Positions 52,962-64,000 of a DNA stretch of 64,000 nucleotides are shown here, piece after piece. The notes beneath the pieces were generated by a model. That model saw only the letters and a program-made list of their open reading frames with translations. It did not search any database and was not told the DNA's origin. The translations under genes were made by a program, and so were the position numbers. Source of the DNA: Malurus cyaneus samueli (Eukaryota > Chordata > Aves > Passeriformes > Maluridae); assembly GCA_009741485.1 (NCBI GenBank), contig CM019227.1:15059507-15123506 (forward strand), given 5' to 3'. How positions within the stretch are numbered: the stretch's first letter is position 1; the number at the start of each line of letters is the position of its first letter.

Positions 52962-55401
52962 CATCATTTTGAAAGATGTGAGCAGACACCCAGACTTCGA
53001 TCAGCAAACATTCCCTATTGTTGATTAAACTGTGAGACAGCCAAACCAGTTAGAAAAGGGAAACCCAGCCTGGTGGCACTTACTCATAAAGTGAAAAGAT
53101 CAGCAAAATCTTGGTTTGGGGACTGTTACAGCTTCTTGAACAGGAAGAAACTTCTCTGGAACAAATATCCAACAGGAACACATCGAGAAATTAATCTCAA
53201 GACACAAACAAAGTTCTTCAACAGAAAAGCCTTCAGGACCTGCTCATTCCTCTGCCTCCTCAACTAAAACCATTCCAACAGCAGATAAAGTTTAAGCTGC
53301 AGCCTAAACCCAGCAGATTGGCACAGAAGTGGTGTCCAGGAAGGATTTCTTCTAAGAGATAACAACAGTCGGACAATAGCAGGGCTCCAGCCTGCTCTCC
53401 CAGCCACATTTGGTGCAGTCTTTGTTCAGTTCTTCCCTCACACATCCCTGCACTGATACAGACACCCAGGCAGCTCACTGAAAGCTCTGATGGAAAACAG
53501 AGCTATTAGGAGGGACAAGAGGAAGATAAGGTTAATTGGACAAGCGTAACTCCTGGCTAAAGTAAAGGGGAGAACAGATTTGGTAATTAAAGGACACGGA
53601 GTATATCATGCAGCTTCAGAAAGGAGCAGAGTATGTGTGCCACACTGCTTCACACAAAATGCACGGATTCTGCTGCAACAATTAGCAACAATAGTAATAC
53701 ATATATTCTTGATTCTTAAATGCAGTCTAATCCTGCTTAAACTCAGTTTCACCAAATATGAGTGTTTGTGTCTAAAGGAATGTACATTGTTTTTACAAAC
53801 CAAAAGTGCCTTGCTTGCTTAAGCCACTCTTATGCAGTGCTGGAAAACATGGAGCATCATCCTGATTTTTTCTCTTCCCATCTTTACCCCACACAAACAA
53901 CAGAATGGTGTTCTACAAAACACTGTGGCAGGTCAGGAAAACCCTTCAAGACCAACAGTATGGATGACCAAAAGTCACTGCCAAATATTCTAAACTGAAA
54001 TCACTTTTCTGTTTCCTTTCTCTTTTCACTCTAAGAAAAAAGGTTATTTTGCTGAATGTCTTGGTGCTTTGCATGCTAGTGGGATTTTTAGCTTCTGTCC
54101 TCACAACATGAATTATTATACACATGATTTTTAAACCAATTTATGTGTGTGCTCCAACAGATACATGAAGACAGCCTACTGAGAATTGTCTTAGATTCCA
54201 CCATAACTAATTGTAATCCTGTTTTCATTCAGCATCTCTGCCAGTCCTTTCATTTTAGCCATCAAGATTGGAGATTTATAAATGGCAATACTTCATTATT
54301 CAAGTTTATTGAGCCAGATACCCTTGAAGATCCTTACTATTCACATCAGCAGACTCTATTATGAAATCATTTTGTATTTTCCTGTGTTAATAGGAAAAGG
54401 TACATATTTATTCAACATCAGCGGTCAGGCAGTCAGATGCAGAGGATGAAGCTGCATGTTTTATTCAAGGTCTCAGTGGAAAGCAGAATGAGGATCACTT
54501 TGGCTCTAAAGGTACCTGCAGCTTTTCAGCCTAATATATTTGATTTTTCTTAACCAAAAGGATCTAAATGCTCTGATTACTCAATAATTCTATGCAACAA
54601 AGTCTTTACTCCTCAAGTGCTCCGCTGACAATGTTTTCAACAAAGTCCTTTATTCTTCCAGCTCACTTCATGTTGTATCTCACTGTCTGTAGCTCTTTAA
54701 GCACAGGCAGGTGTTCATTTTGTTTTAGTCTGGGATGATTTTGGAAAACCTTCATTTAAGGCAGCAATATTTTGCTTAACACACACAATACCAATGCTGC
54801 AAAATACCCAGTAAGTGAAGTTACTCTAAAAAATATGAGCATTGTGTTGGCTCCTTACTCCAATTTAAAAAACCCTAAGATTTTGTTCCTTCATTTTATC
54901 GTTTTAGTCATCTTCACATCTGCTTAGGCCTCTCATTTCCTTTAGAAAAAAAGCCTTTACAGAGTTGTCCTGGAGCACAAGGGAGGTTTGAAACGACACC
55001 CTGCTCCAAGGCAGGAGAAAAGCACACTCTGTGCCCGCACACATTTGGTAGGGCATAAAAAACACCAAGACTTTGGTCAGCTGAATAAAACACCATCTGC
55101 TTTTGAATATGTGAGCTGACACAGACTCCTGTGCGTGTATTAAGATGTCTCTAAATAGGAGAAGCACCAGAAATGCAGCCATAAAGAAGTTTAAATTCCT
55201 AAATATCCACATTAAATTTCTGCTAGTCTTTCTCTCACTGCCTCTTCCTCCAGACTTCTTCCCAGATGTTCATCTAAGGAACATTTTGCTAATGCAGACA
55301 AGTACAAATCTCTACGTTGGACCCAAAAGCTTTATTCTACAGAGTTGTCAAAACAGTGTCCTATTGCCAGAAGAAATTATCTTGTTGCCGTTGCACCACT
55401 C

Positions 55402-55424
55402 TTTTTTTTTTTTTTTTTTTTTTT
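55402..55424 (+). repeat. T23 run followed by A15
   Basis: A run of 23 T at 55,402-55,424, then 33 mixed bases, then about 15 A at 55,458-55,472. The complementary homopolymers could fold into a hairpin. The lengths are uncertain because homopolymers are error-prone. Confidence 0.85.
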
Positions 55425-57548
55425 CCAATTGTTTCTCGTTTGCTTCTCTAGTTTGGGAAAAAAAAAAAAAAACCACAACAAATTTCATTTGCTGGCATGT
55501 TTTCTGCCTTGTTTGATCAAGTATCAGTCTGAAGCTGCTACTGAAAAAATCTCAGCTAAATATATCCAAAATTTCTGACAACTCATTCCCTGTTATTAAA
55601 AAGAACATCAGACTGGCAGGAATGAAGCACACCTCTGACTAAGCAGACAGTAATTAGGTGTTTATAAAATTTATAAAACTGTATTATGACATATTAAGGT
55701 AATTGTAGCCCAGCGTTTTCATAGCATACAACAAAATATGGAAAACTAATAATTTGCATTTTAAAAATGTATTTACCAACGATTTTGTTCCAGTTTTTCT
55801 TATGACACCATTTAATGGGATTTGACTTTTCCATGATATAAACTCTCAGCTTCTAACTCGGAATATGAAAATTGAACTTGAGGTCAGTGAAAACTCAAAA
55901 CAGTGGAAGACAAAAATCCATGGGAGGGTTTGCTTGGGAATCAAGGGGTTGTTTGTGCTGCCATGTGGACACACTACACTTATTTTTCAAAACATGAAAA
56001 AGAGGAGGAAGAATTTTGGGCAGAAAGAAGGGGTTTGGAAAATTGTGGGCTCCAGGAAAGATTCTGAGCAGTCTCAGCTTTCAGCCATCAACTTTCATTT
56101 CACCCACCAACAGTTACGGCGCTGAGCACGAATCAGCAACTTTAGAGCCCTCTAACTGAAAGAAAAAAAACAAACCAAAATCCTCAAACAGTTATTTGTT
56201 ACGTTCTGAGAAAATCCCATCACCTCTGGGGAGGTGAGTTACACAGAAAATGTGGAGAATGACGTGCAGTGATCGAGAATATCTTGAACCAAGCTTATTT
56301 TGGGGGAAAAGGGGTGTAAAACTGCAGCAGGAGCAGGATGGAAAAGGGTCTGTACCCCTCAGAGACAATATAGGTTCTGCTTCAGGATTTCACTGCAGTT
56401 CCTAAATCAGTAATGACCAAAAGCCTCTAAAGTTTCTTGGTCAGTGTGAACTGTGATATTGATGAGCTCTGGTTCCTAAAGCACAGGTGTCTGTACATGA
56501 AGTACAGAACAAAAAAAGTTCTCCTTTGTCCAGGGAAGGAGGAGAGTCCAAATAAAAACATTTAATTGCTTGGGCTGTCAACAAATACAGATTTCCCTTG
56601 ACAGGGTTGACAGTACTAAAATTTTTCTCTACTTTTTGAAATTTTGAAGTATTTTAAAACAACTAATCAAGATTGCTCCATTGAACAGACCGAATTTCCC
56701 ACCCAATATGACAGGGTTTGACAGTACCTAAAATCCAAATTTGTCGGTGCTCACCCTTTTTCAGGAAAGTGTTGGAAAGAAAGGTTGTGCTGTATGAAAA
56801 CAACTCAACTCCCAAGATTGCTACCATTGGAGAGACAGAACCGTGAAATACGTCGTCAGTGGCTTCCTGCATACGGCCTTGGGCAGCAGTGTAATGGTTC
56901 CACTTAGTGTTAAGTATAGTTTTGGTTGCAAAAGCACACATGTTTACAGTGAGGTGGCTATCGTCCACTAAGAAAATGACGGCACAAAACTTCGACACAT
57001 TCTAACACAAGCAATCCCCAGTTCCACCTTCAGCGACAGAATTTAAATACTATGGCATTATTGATCTTATTGTATATTCTTGAGAATCTATTACATCATG
57101 AAGTATCCTACCACACTTAGAGAGTAAGTGCTGCCATCACAGGTTCAATCTCTCAGTGGCTACCTCTACTCGAGAGTACACAAAGCCACCTCAATTAGCA
57201 AAAGATATCACGGGAAGAAATCAAAATTTTCTCTTTTTTTCTTTGTAAACACTGCAGAATGTTTCTACATTATACATGGAATGGAACAACAGGTAAGCAC
57301 TGCCACATCAAGGAGTGAAGAGTCTGAAAAAATCTCAGTCAAGCTAATAAATTAATGCTATGCCCTTTAAAAGGGGGAAGACCACATTTTCACACAACTT
57401 GATGACTTTAAATTTTAATAATATTGCTGGGAAGCTTTTTATAATTATATAAAATATTGATGTGATGCCAGGAGAAAGCATTTCAAGTGCTGCTGTGAGT
57501 TTATACCTTGCACCTACATATGCTAAAAGCCTCTTGTTTACATCCTGC

Positions 57549-57573
57549 NNNNNNNNNNNNNNNNNNNNNNNNN
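57549..57573. other. Assembly gap, 25 N
   Basis: Second 25-N placeholder. With the first gap it bounds one contig of 47,161 bp (10,388-57,548), which holds the whole three-copy structure. Confidence 0.97.
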
Positions 57574-60055
57574 ATCTTTTACATTTACTATCTCTCAGCT
57601 ATAAATACATGCCCGCTTTATATATAGAATTAAAAAATCTTAACATTTCAGAAATCAATTTTCTATGGACACAAATCTTCTATTTCCATAAAGAAAACAC
57701 AAAGTAATAATGTTCTGCTACAATAATTATAACAAAAAAGTTCATTCTCTGCTTCTACCTCTTAATCTTGAGATTATTTAGACTCAAGACTTAGACTTAA
57801 TCAGACAAGTAATTCAGACGAGAAAAGTTCAACTGCAAATCCTTCACACCCAGGTATAGTAGTGCCAAAACACAGAGAAGCTGTTAAAGAATTCTGCAAA
57901 TCAGAAAACCAGAATAAAACGCATCATAAAGTGCAAGCAGAAAGGACAAAATAAAAATGGTGTGAATCCACTTTTGTGTGAAATACTAATTACTAAAGCC
58001 TTCATAATAATTACTAGAAACCTTGAAAACCAGGAAGAGGAACCACCATAAACTGCTTACTACTGTGGGATTTTTACTTAAAGAATTTACATACATCTCT
58101 AAAACCCGTAACTAGAAAAGTTCATCAATAATGTAAAATACAGCACTCTGAAAGTGACAGAAATCTGCATTGCTACCTGCAAGAAAACATATTCAGCTAA
58201 ATTTTCAAATTAACAAAGATTCCTGGGCTTGGGTAGGGAGAAGTTCCCTGGTTTTTAAACCTTTTGAGCTTGTGCTACAAAAAAATGAGAATAATGCATG
58301 TCTTTTCACCATAGTGGGCACATTAGAAAAAAGGGTTTATCCCAAATATTTACTGTGCATCTCCTTCAGGTGAAAGCAGTTATAACACCAGAACACAAAC
58401 GGAATGAGAGAGAGACTGCTGCACTTGAGGGATCTGATTTATAACCTAAAACCAGAATGAAATGAACCCTTGCACCAGCAGCTTCAACAGAGAATGCTGG
58501 CAAGGGTTAATAACAGTCGGGGTGGCTGCTAAATGCACAGACACACTCGTGAAAATGCAAGGGACTTGTACTACAGAACCCAGAAAAAAAGAAAAACCCA
58601 AATGCTAAGGCTCGGTGATTGGTGAGCTCCCGAAACGATAGCACCGGTCAAGGGACTGAAATAAGAAACTCCAAGTCTGTGTCCAGTGCCTTTTGCACCG
58701 ATGACAAAAGTTCCTGAGGCACAGTGGAGGGTCAACAGAAATAAGAAACCGTAAAGGGAGATTTACAGAGCGATTTCAGAAGAGAAGGAGTGATTACTGA
58801 TAATATCTCCAAGATTTAAGAGTTGCTCCTCTGCAGCCTCCTTTGCAGAGGTGGCCCAGATTAGCTGCCCGCCCGCCTATTTTTACATACATTCAAATTA
58901 AATAAATAAATAGATTGTCAAACGAGATTAGTTTAAAGTATTTTCCCTGAAGATGCGCAGGCTTTGAAGAGGAACACAGAAATGCTTTTAAGTATGCAGA
59001 TTTGTTCACTGATTTCTTTGTGGGTTTTCTTTTTCTTTTTTCTTTTTTTTTGCTAAGGGAAAAGCTTTCTGTATCAAAACCTGGATGAATTCACAGGTTA
59101 ATAGCTTTGCTAATTCAAAACATACACTCCACAACACAACATTATTTTTAAGGTGAGCACATTTTGCTGCAAGGAACCAGAACAATACAAAAATCACAGA
59201 AATAGGAACACAATATCTATTTCCTTATCTGCAGTTGTCAATTTACAGAAACTCCAGACACCAAGACAGACAGTGACAATCAGCATAAAAACCACTTAGT
59301 TAAGTAACACACGTTAGAAGTTTTAATCCCATTAAGATTGTTTCATTTCTCACAAAGAAAGCAAATTCTGAACAGCCACAAGTGATGCAGCATTCGCTCT
59401 GTACCTGAGGCACCCAGAGAATCTTACACAATTGCAGCGTGTTCCAAGGCAATGAAAAGCAAGCACAGCACCCTGCCACATCCTGCAAATCCCGAAAATA
59501 AATCCCCAGCTTCACCTTAACGAAGAGGTTTGTCCAAACTCTGCCTAGAAATGCATGTAGTGCACCCAGCCACGCTCCCCTGCAGCACCCACACCTTCAC
59601 ATGCCACAAAAAAACATACTGGGACCAGGGGCTGAAACCCCCAGCCCCAAAGTCCATTTATTAACAAAAGATTGACACGGAGAGAGGCACTACCTACCCA
59701 CAAATACATCATCATCTTGAAAGAAATCAGGGGCTCTGTCAGCACACAGAAGTCTCCTTACTTCACCAAGTATGTCTGGAAGGAAAACTGAAAACAGTGG
59801 GTAGAAAATCTTGCCTTTTTTTCTGTCAAGTCCTCACAGTTCTCTTCTCACACAAGGAATTTTTTTTTTTAGTTTGTTTGTGAGCACGGCATTCGTTCAG
59901 TGGCTCTTTCTGCGTGTGAAGTGACTTGCTTCAGGCTGTCTTTTTTCTTCCCCTTTTCTCCCTAACTCAGCCTGTCCTTTCTTTACTGTCAAGCTTGCTT
60001 AGGTAACAGTTCTTGGTGTATCTATTTAATGAGCAGGTCCGTGCACTGGGTAACT

Positions 60056-60106
60056 GAGAGAGAGGGGGGGGGGGAAAGAGGAAAAAAAAAAAAAAAAAGA
60101 AAAAAA
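60056..60106 (+). repeat. 51-nt homopurine tract
   Basis: An uninterrupted purine run in three parts: GA repeats, a long G run, then long A runs with single G. Homopurine-homopyrimidine tracts can adopt triplex structures and often cause sequencing errors. It lies immediately beside the CpG-richer stretch. Confidence 0.9.
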
Positions 60107-60149
60107 TTGTAATAATAAATAATAATGGGTCTACCTTCTGGTTATTATT

Positions 60150-60530
60150 ATGGGATCTACAGACGCCCCCTCGGTAGGAATTTAAAGGAGGATTTCGGAG
60201 CCGTCTGGAGGGAAGGGGAATCCTCAGAGTGGCACTCAAGCCATCACCTCTCCCCGCCGCACAAATCCCGCGCTTCAGGAAAAATTTAAACTCAAAGCAA
60301 AGCTCCTGCAGGAAAGAAAGGAACATGTACTGCACCCTGCCTCTCCTTTATCTCTTTAAATGTACTTCAGATAAAAGCTGCATCCAGGCAGGTCAAGGCC
60401 TTTCCCAATCTTATTACGCTCGCACAGGAGCGCTCTACACACTTTTCTACAGCCATCTACTGACTCCACACTGCTATTGCTGCTGTGTGCCCGGAGACAG
60501 CTCCAGAGGAGAAACTGTGAGTGCAAACCC
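60150..60530 (+). promoter_or_regulatory. Possible promoter or first exon, CpG-enriched
   Basis: This stretch has roughly a dozen CpG sites in under 400 bp, including 'gacgccccctcgg', 'ccccgccgca', 'cccgcgcttc' and 'gctcgcacaggagcgc', in a window otherwise poor in CpG. A good 5' splice-site match, GTGAGT, sits at 60,517-60,522 after 'gaggagaaact'. Together these would suit a noncoding first exon read rightward. However, no TATA box or coding exon is seen nearby, the CpG density is modest, and the strand is a guess from the donor site alone. Confidence 0.25.
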
Positions 60531-62498
60531 TAAATCACATCACAGAAAAGGGCTTTGGGCTAATCTCATTGATTTTTGATGGGATTTTTTATTTTTTTTT
60601 TTTTCTTACCACAATGTGTATTTTAAAATCAAAGTTAGGACTGTGATTTGCGTATCGAGCAAAGGTTGATGAAGAGGACTGGATCTTTTGCCCTATTTTT
60701 TTTTTTTTTTTTTTTCTCTTTCTTTTTTGTAATTAAGTTGAATCCTCTTTATGCAAATGAGTGACCATGCAAAGGACTCGAGGTTTGCTTTTTTTTATTT
60801 TTTTTTTTAATCCTTTGCTCCAAGAAAGTGTTTTTAACTCATTTAACCCATCTCATTAAAACACACGATACACTTAGCAAATCGATCATCAGCATCCTCA
60901 GGTGAGAAACAATTTTAAAAGGTAAAGGAGACCAAGCTCAGTTACTTTTGAGGTTGTGTTATTGGATTTGAAAATGGTGCCTGACCTTTGAGCTGGTGCA
61001 TGTCACACCCTGACCATGACACGCTTCAGCTATTGATGGGGAAACCTTCACACAGATTCTGTCCACTGAGTGCATCAACTACCACAGCATCTACATAATG
61101 ATTACAAAACAATAATAACTAGAGGAGGCATAAAAGTGGTCATGGGAATCAGATTATATGGAAAATTTGCCCTATTTTTATGTTTGATTGTTTATTCATT
61201 ATCGTTGGTCACAGGTTTCGCATTTCTTAAAAAAATAAAAAAATAAAAAAAAATCAGGGTTTTTTTTTAACCTAAAACTCCTGTCCGTTTCCATATTCAG
61301 CCTGACTCTACAAGGTAAAAATGTCACCAAAATAATTAGAATGCATTAACAAAATTGCATAATCACTCAGTGCACCAGGGCAGGGGGCAAAGGAGAGGCA
61401 CCTGCTGGAGCATCCCATAAAAAGGAGACACAACAGCAGAGCCAGGCTGGGGCAGCAAACCAAAATGCATACCCCTGAACCAGCTGAAATCCAAATAAAA
61501 ATGACTGCTGCACCAGTGACAGATCAGAGCTGATTTTACAGACATGAAACACAATCAATCCATGCGGCACTTCACACCAAAATTTCACTGGAGAAGTTTA
61601 TCCAGATAAACAGATACACACAGAGATGTGTGTTTGGGCTCAAAATACCATATCCAGGTAAAAAGTTGCCTCTTTTAGTGGAGGCAAAAGGCAAAGATTT
61701 AACATACCAAGTACTAAAGTGACAATTTTTAGTGTAATGTGCAACAACAACATTTTAAATAAGTTTAGCACAATTTTGTGAAATACACTTCCTTCACAAA
61801 GGGAGACTCCAAGAGGAAAAGAAAAACCTTTTTGTTCCCAGTTTTGAGTTGTTTAAATCACCTGCAGCTCAGCCACCAACGCTCAGCACTCTATCAGGTC
61901 TAACCCAGTCACCTTTAAGCTGCACACCCTCACCTCATTTAGCCTGGTGCTTCCTGCACTGCGTTCTGCAGGCAGTTACACCGTAATAAACCTCAAATAT
62001 CATGTTGGAATGAATTAGATTACACTGGTTAGGCTGAAAATACATTTTCTGATAATGTATCTGAACATCTGCCAGCCAGCAGTTCTTTCTATCAGCGCAC
62101 CTCAACTGAACGCAGGAGGCTTTAGAATTTTCAAAGGCTGGTTAAAGATTTTATTAATATGATAAAAGACTGTGCACGGCTATTGCCTACAAATCACTTC
62201 TGTATCAAATTTTTCCTGTTTTGGAGCATAGGCAGCATATTAAACTTCAGGGAATGGTGTCCCAAGGCTTTCAACAACTCTCTCTGTACTCTAAATTCCC
62301 TTTATTATTAAATTGGTTACTCAGTCAATTCTTCATATCTTATTCCTTCAAACAAGAGGAACAGTTTCTAATGCTGCAGTACAGACCCTTTCATTTAAAG
62401 TGCTTTATTTTTCATACAGATATTATTGAATACTTGGTTAGATCATCTCTAGTTCCTGTGCAGGTAGAAAAACGTGGATAGAAAGATGACTGAAAACA

Positions 62499-62534
62499 GG
62501 TTTTTACTGTGGTTTTTGCTCTGGTTTTTGCACT
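62499..62534 (+). repeat. 12-bp word repeated three times
   Basis: Three consecutive 12-bp units, each beginning 'ggttttt' and ending in a variable 'actgt/gctct/gcact'. A small degenerate tandem repeat. Confidence 0.85.
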
Positions 62535-63502
62535 TATGGCTGAAGTTTAAAGCAGACCCTGATCACTAAGGTCACTTCTGACATGTTCTGGGTTTGCAAA
62601 CAGTGCCAAGAAAGTAAATAGAAGGTACTGAGCACAATGATTGTAACAAAGGCTGGTCCGAGAGAGCTGACATCGGGTTCAGGTCAAAGGCTACTGCAAT
62701 CAATGAGAACCTTGCTGTTCTTTTAAAAACCTGGCAATCACAAACTCTCTTACAAAGCTGAGCATTTGCTGTTTGCTGTTCTAAGGGCCCAGCTCCTCTG
62801 ATGAACCCAGAGAAGTTCACACAAGGCTCTTCCATGGGGCTCTCACAGGTCCTTCCAGCTTCACAGACAGAATTTCTGTGGGAGCTCACACCACAGCCTC
62901 AACTTTTATAATCAATCAGAATATCATTTGTTTTCCCCACAGAATCCTGAGGGATTGGTGAGATATTAAGGGTAGGTAAAAATAGCTGGTAGCAGCAAAA
63001 ATGAAATAATAAATTTTGTATTCTTGATTAATCAAGATTACTCATAAAGATGTGATCAGCACATTTCTTACTGGCACCTAAACAGTTCTCATTTAAAAAA
63101 AAAATAAAAAAATCAAGCTCTAGATTCTAGGAGTTCCATTACCTTATTAAAGGGCCATAATTCATAGACATATCTTGGCATATTTATTAATGACACAGAA
63201 GAGTGGAAATAGCACCAATATTGCTGCTTCCTGCATTAGAAGATAAGAAAATGCAGACTAAGTTCCTCCTCTTGCAGGGGATATAAGACTCCTAGGAGCT
63301 GCAGGAATATTAAAATAAGCTCAGTGCTAAATGGCATGATCTTTATTTTCCTAGGTGCTGTAAGATGGTATGGAAGGATATCAAAATCATATATTTGATG
63401 AATGGAGTGCAAAGACAAAACTTATTGACTTTATGAGTCAATGTTTTCAGCTAAAGTCTCTGTTCTTCAGAATTTAAACCAGAGGAGGGATTTAGTAAGT
63501 CT

Positions 63503-63606
63503 TAAAAAAACCCAAAAACAAAAGAAAAAAAGAAAAAAAAATCAAAACAAAATCCACACAAAAAAACCCAAAAACAAAAAAAAACCAAAAAGCAAACAAA
63601 AAAAAC
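63503..63606 (+). repeat. A-rich (AAAC) tract
   Basis: About 100 bp of A runs broken by C or G, the same simple-sequence type as the tracts at 3.4, 34.9, 38.4 and 49.6 kb. The Lys/Asn-rich frame across it is an artefact of composition. Confidence 0.85.
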
Positions 63607-64000
63607 TCATTAAACAAACCAAGCCTAATAAAGTAAAGGAGGAAGGGTAATGACTATGCTGACATTACTGGTAATGAACTGGTTTGTTTTACTTAAACTT
63701 TTCCTGGGACCAGTGATGCACATGACACATGAGCTTCAAAAACACCGAAATCTCAGAAAATTTACACAGAATGAAAAAAATAATTTAAAACATTTAGAAG
63801 GCTAGAAATATTTGTGTTTGTGCTTAATTTCCACAACTTAACAGCCTCATCTATCATTGCTGTGTGTGAAATGAAAAAGTGCAGATGGTTAAGAGGTACA
63901 GAAATAAACCCATCCCTTAATGTGCTCTCGAGTCATTGCAGTTTTTAGGGGGTGGTTTTTGTTGCTGTTTTTCCAGCTTTTGCATCTTGGATTTCAGCAT

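Larger units (their letters stand above)
51244..57548. other. Single-copy noncoding DNA right of the block
   Basis: Unique sequence from the end of S2 to the second gap. The part at about 52.3-53.5 kb looks more GC-rich than its neighbours and carries a 37-bp tandem pair. The 152-codon minus-strand frame at 52,509-52,967 runs through that pair and has no recognisable domain. A 73-codon frame at 54,143-54,364 follows a weak AG acceptor-like site but lacks other exon evidence. I call no gene here. Confidence 0.55.
57574..64000. other. Single-copy noncoding DNA, right end
   Basis: AT-rich unique sequence. Intervals at about 58.5-58.9 and 60.9-61.2 kb have scattered CpG and balanced composition without simple repeats, unlike their surroundings, and could be conserved noncoding sequence; that is a guess without an alignment. 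A consensus octamer ATGCAAAT occurs at 60,751-60,758. T20 occurs at 60,696-60,715. No coding exon is recognised. Confidence 0.5.

Noticed and set aside
52509..52967. 152-codon minus-strand frame
   Set aside because: It runs through a 37-bp minisatellite in a GC-richer stretch where stops are rarer. No family resemblance, no splice or promoter context.
54143..54364. Possible exon of 73 codons after a 'ctccaacag' acceptor-like site
   Set aside because: The polypyrimidine tract is weak, the frame ends in a stop with no donor, and I recognise no homologous protein.
1..64000. CRISPR arrays, operons, tRNA or rRNA genes
   Set aside because: No regularly spaced short repeats with unique spacers, no cloverleaf or rRNA core sequences recognised, and the composition and layout are those of vertebrate noncoding DNA.

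Overview
This window looks like vertebrate nuclear DNA, most likely from a bird. It is AT-rich and shows no protein-coding gene I can defend. It has many A-rich tracts interrupted by C (AAAC/AAAAC type), few interspersed repeats, one stretch resembling an avian CR1 LINE 3' end (about 3.19-3.35 kb), and two assembly gaps of exactly 25 N (10,363-10,387 and 57,549-57,573). No open reading frame exceeds about 160 codons. The longest frames are broken by indels in their duplicate copies, so I annotate none as CDS. I see no rRNA, tRNA, CRISPR array or intact transposon.

The dominant content is a large duplicated block occupying about 10.4-51.2 kb. Copy F (10,388-23,351) is followed by a 303-bp insert, alpha' (23,352-23,654). 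Next comes R1 (23,654-34,458), the reverse complement of F from about 21,190 down to 10,388. Then come S1 (34,459-36,517), R2 (36,518-49,208), which is the reverse complement of all of F, and S2 (49,209-51,243), a direct copy of S1. R1+S1 and R2+S2 are therefore tandem direct copies of a 14.7-kb unit, with R1 lacking its first 2.1 kb. F is a third, inverted copy. F and R1 form a palindrome-like inverted repeat with arms of about 10.8 kb around a spacer of about 2.46 kb. The alpha' insert is a direct copy of 9,713-9,975, which lies just left of the first gap.

The left flank (1-10,362) is single-copy noncoding DNA apart from the CR1-like fragment, one copy of a dispersed element also found inside the big block, and a tandem duplication of about 0.9 kb (7,918-9,711) abutting alpha. 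The right flank (51,244-64,000) is single-copy noncoding DNA. It holds a small minisatellite, long homopolymers, a 51-nt homopurine tract and a modestly CpG-rich stretch near 60.2-60.5 kb that might be a promoter or first exon.

The main uncertainty is whether the three-copy structure is real. Copies differ largely by one-base indels, the inverted homology stops exactly at an N gap, and 12.4-14.0 kb is noisy in all copies. These signs suggest unpolished long-read sequence and possibly false duplication. Against a purely artefactual origin, F carries clustered substitutions not shared by R1 and R2, and the junctions show a patch copied from a neighbouring site, which resembles a template-switching rearrangement.
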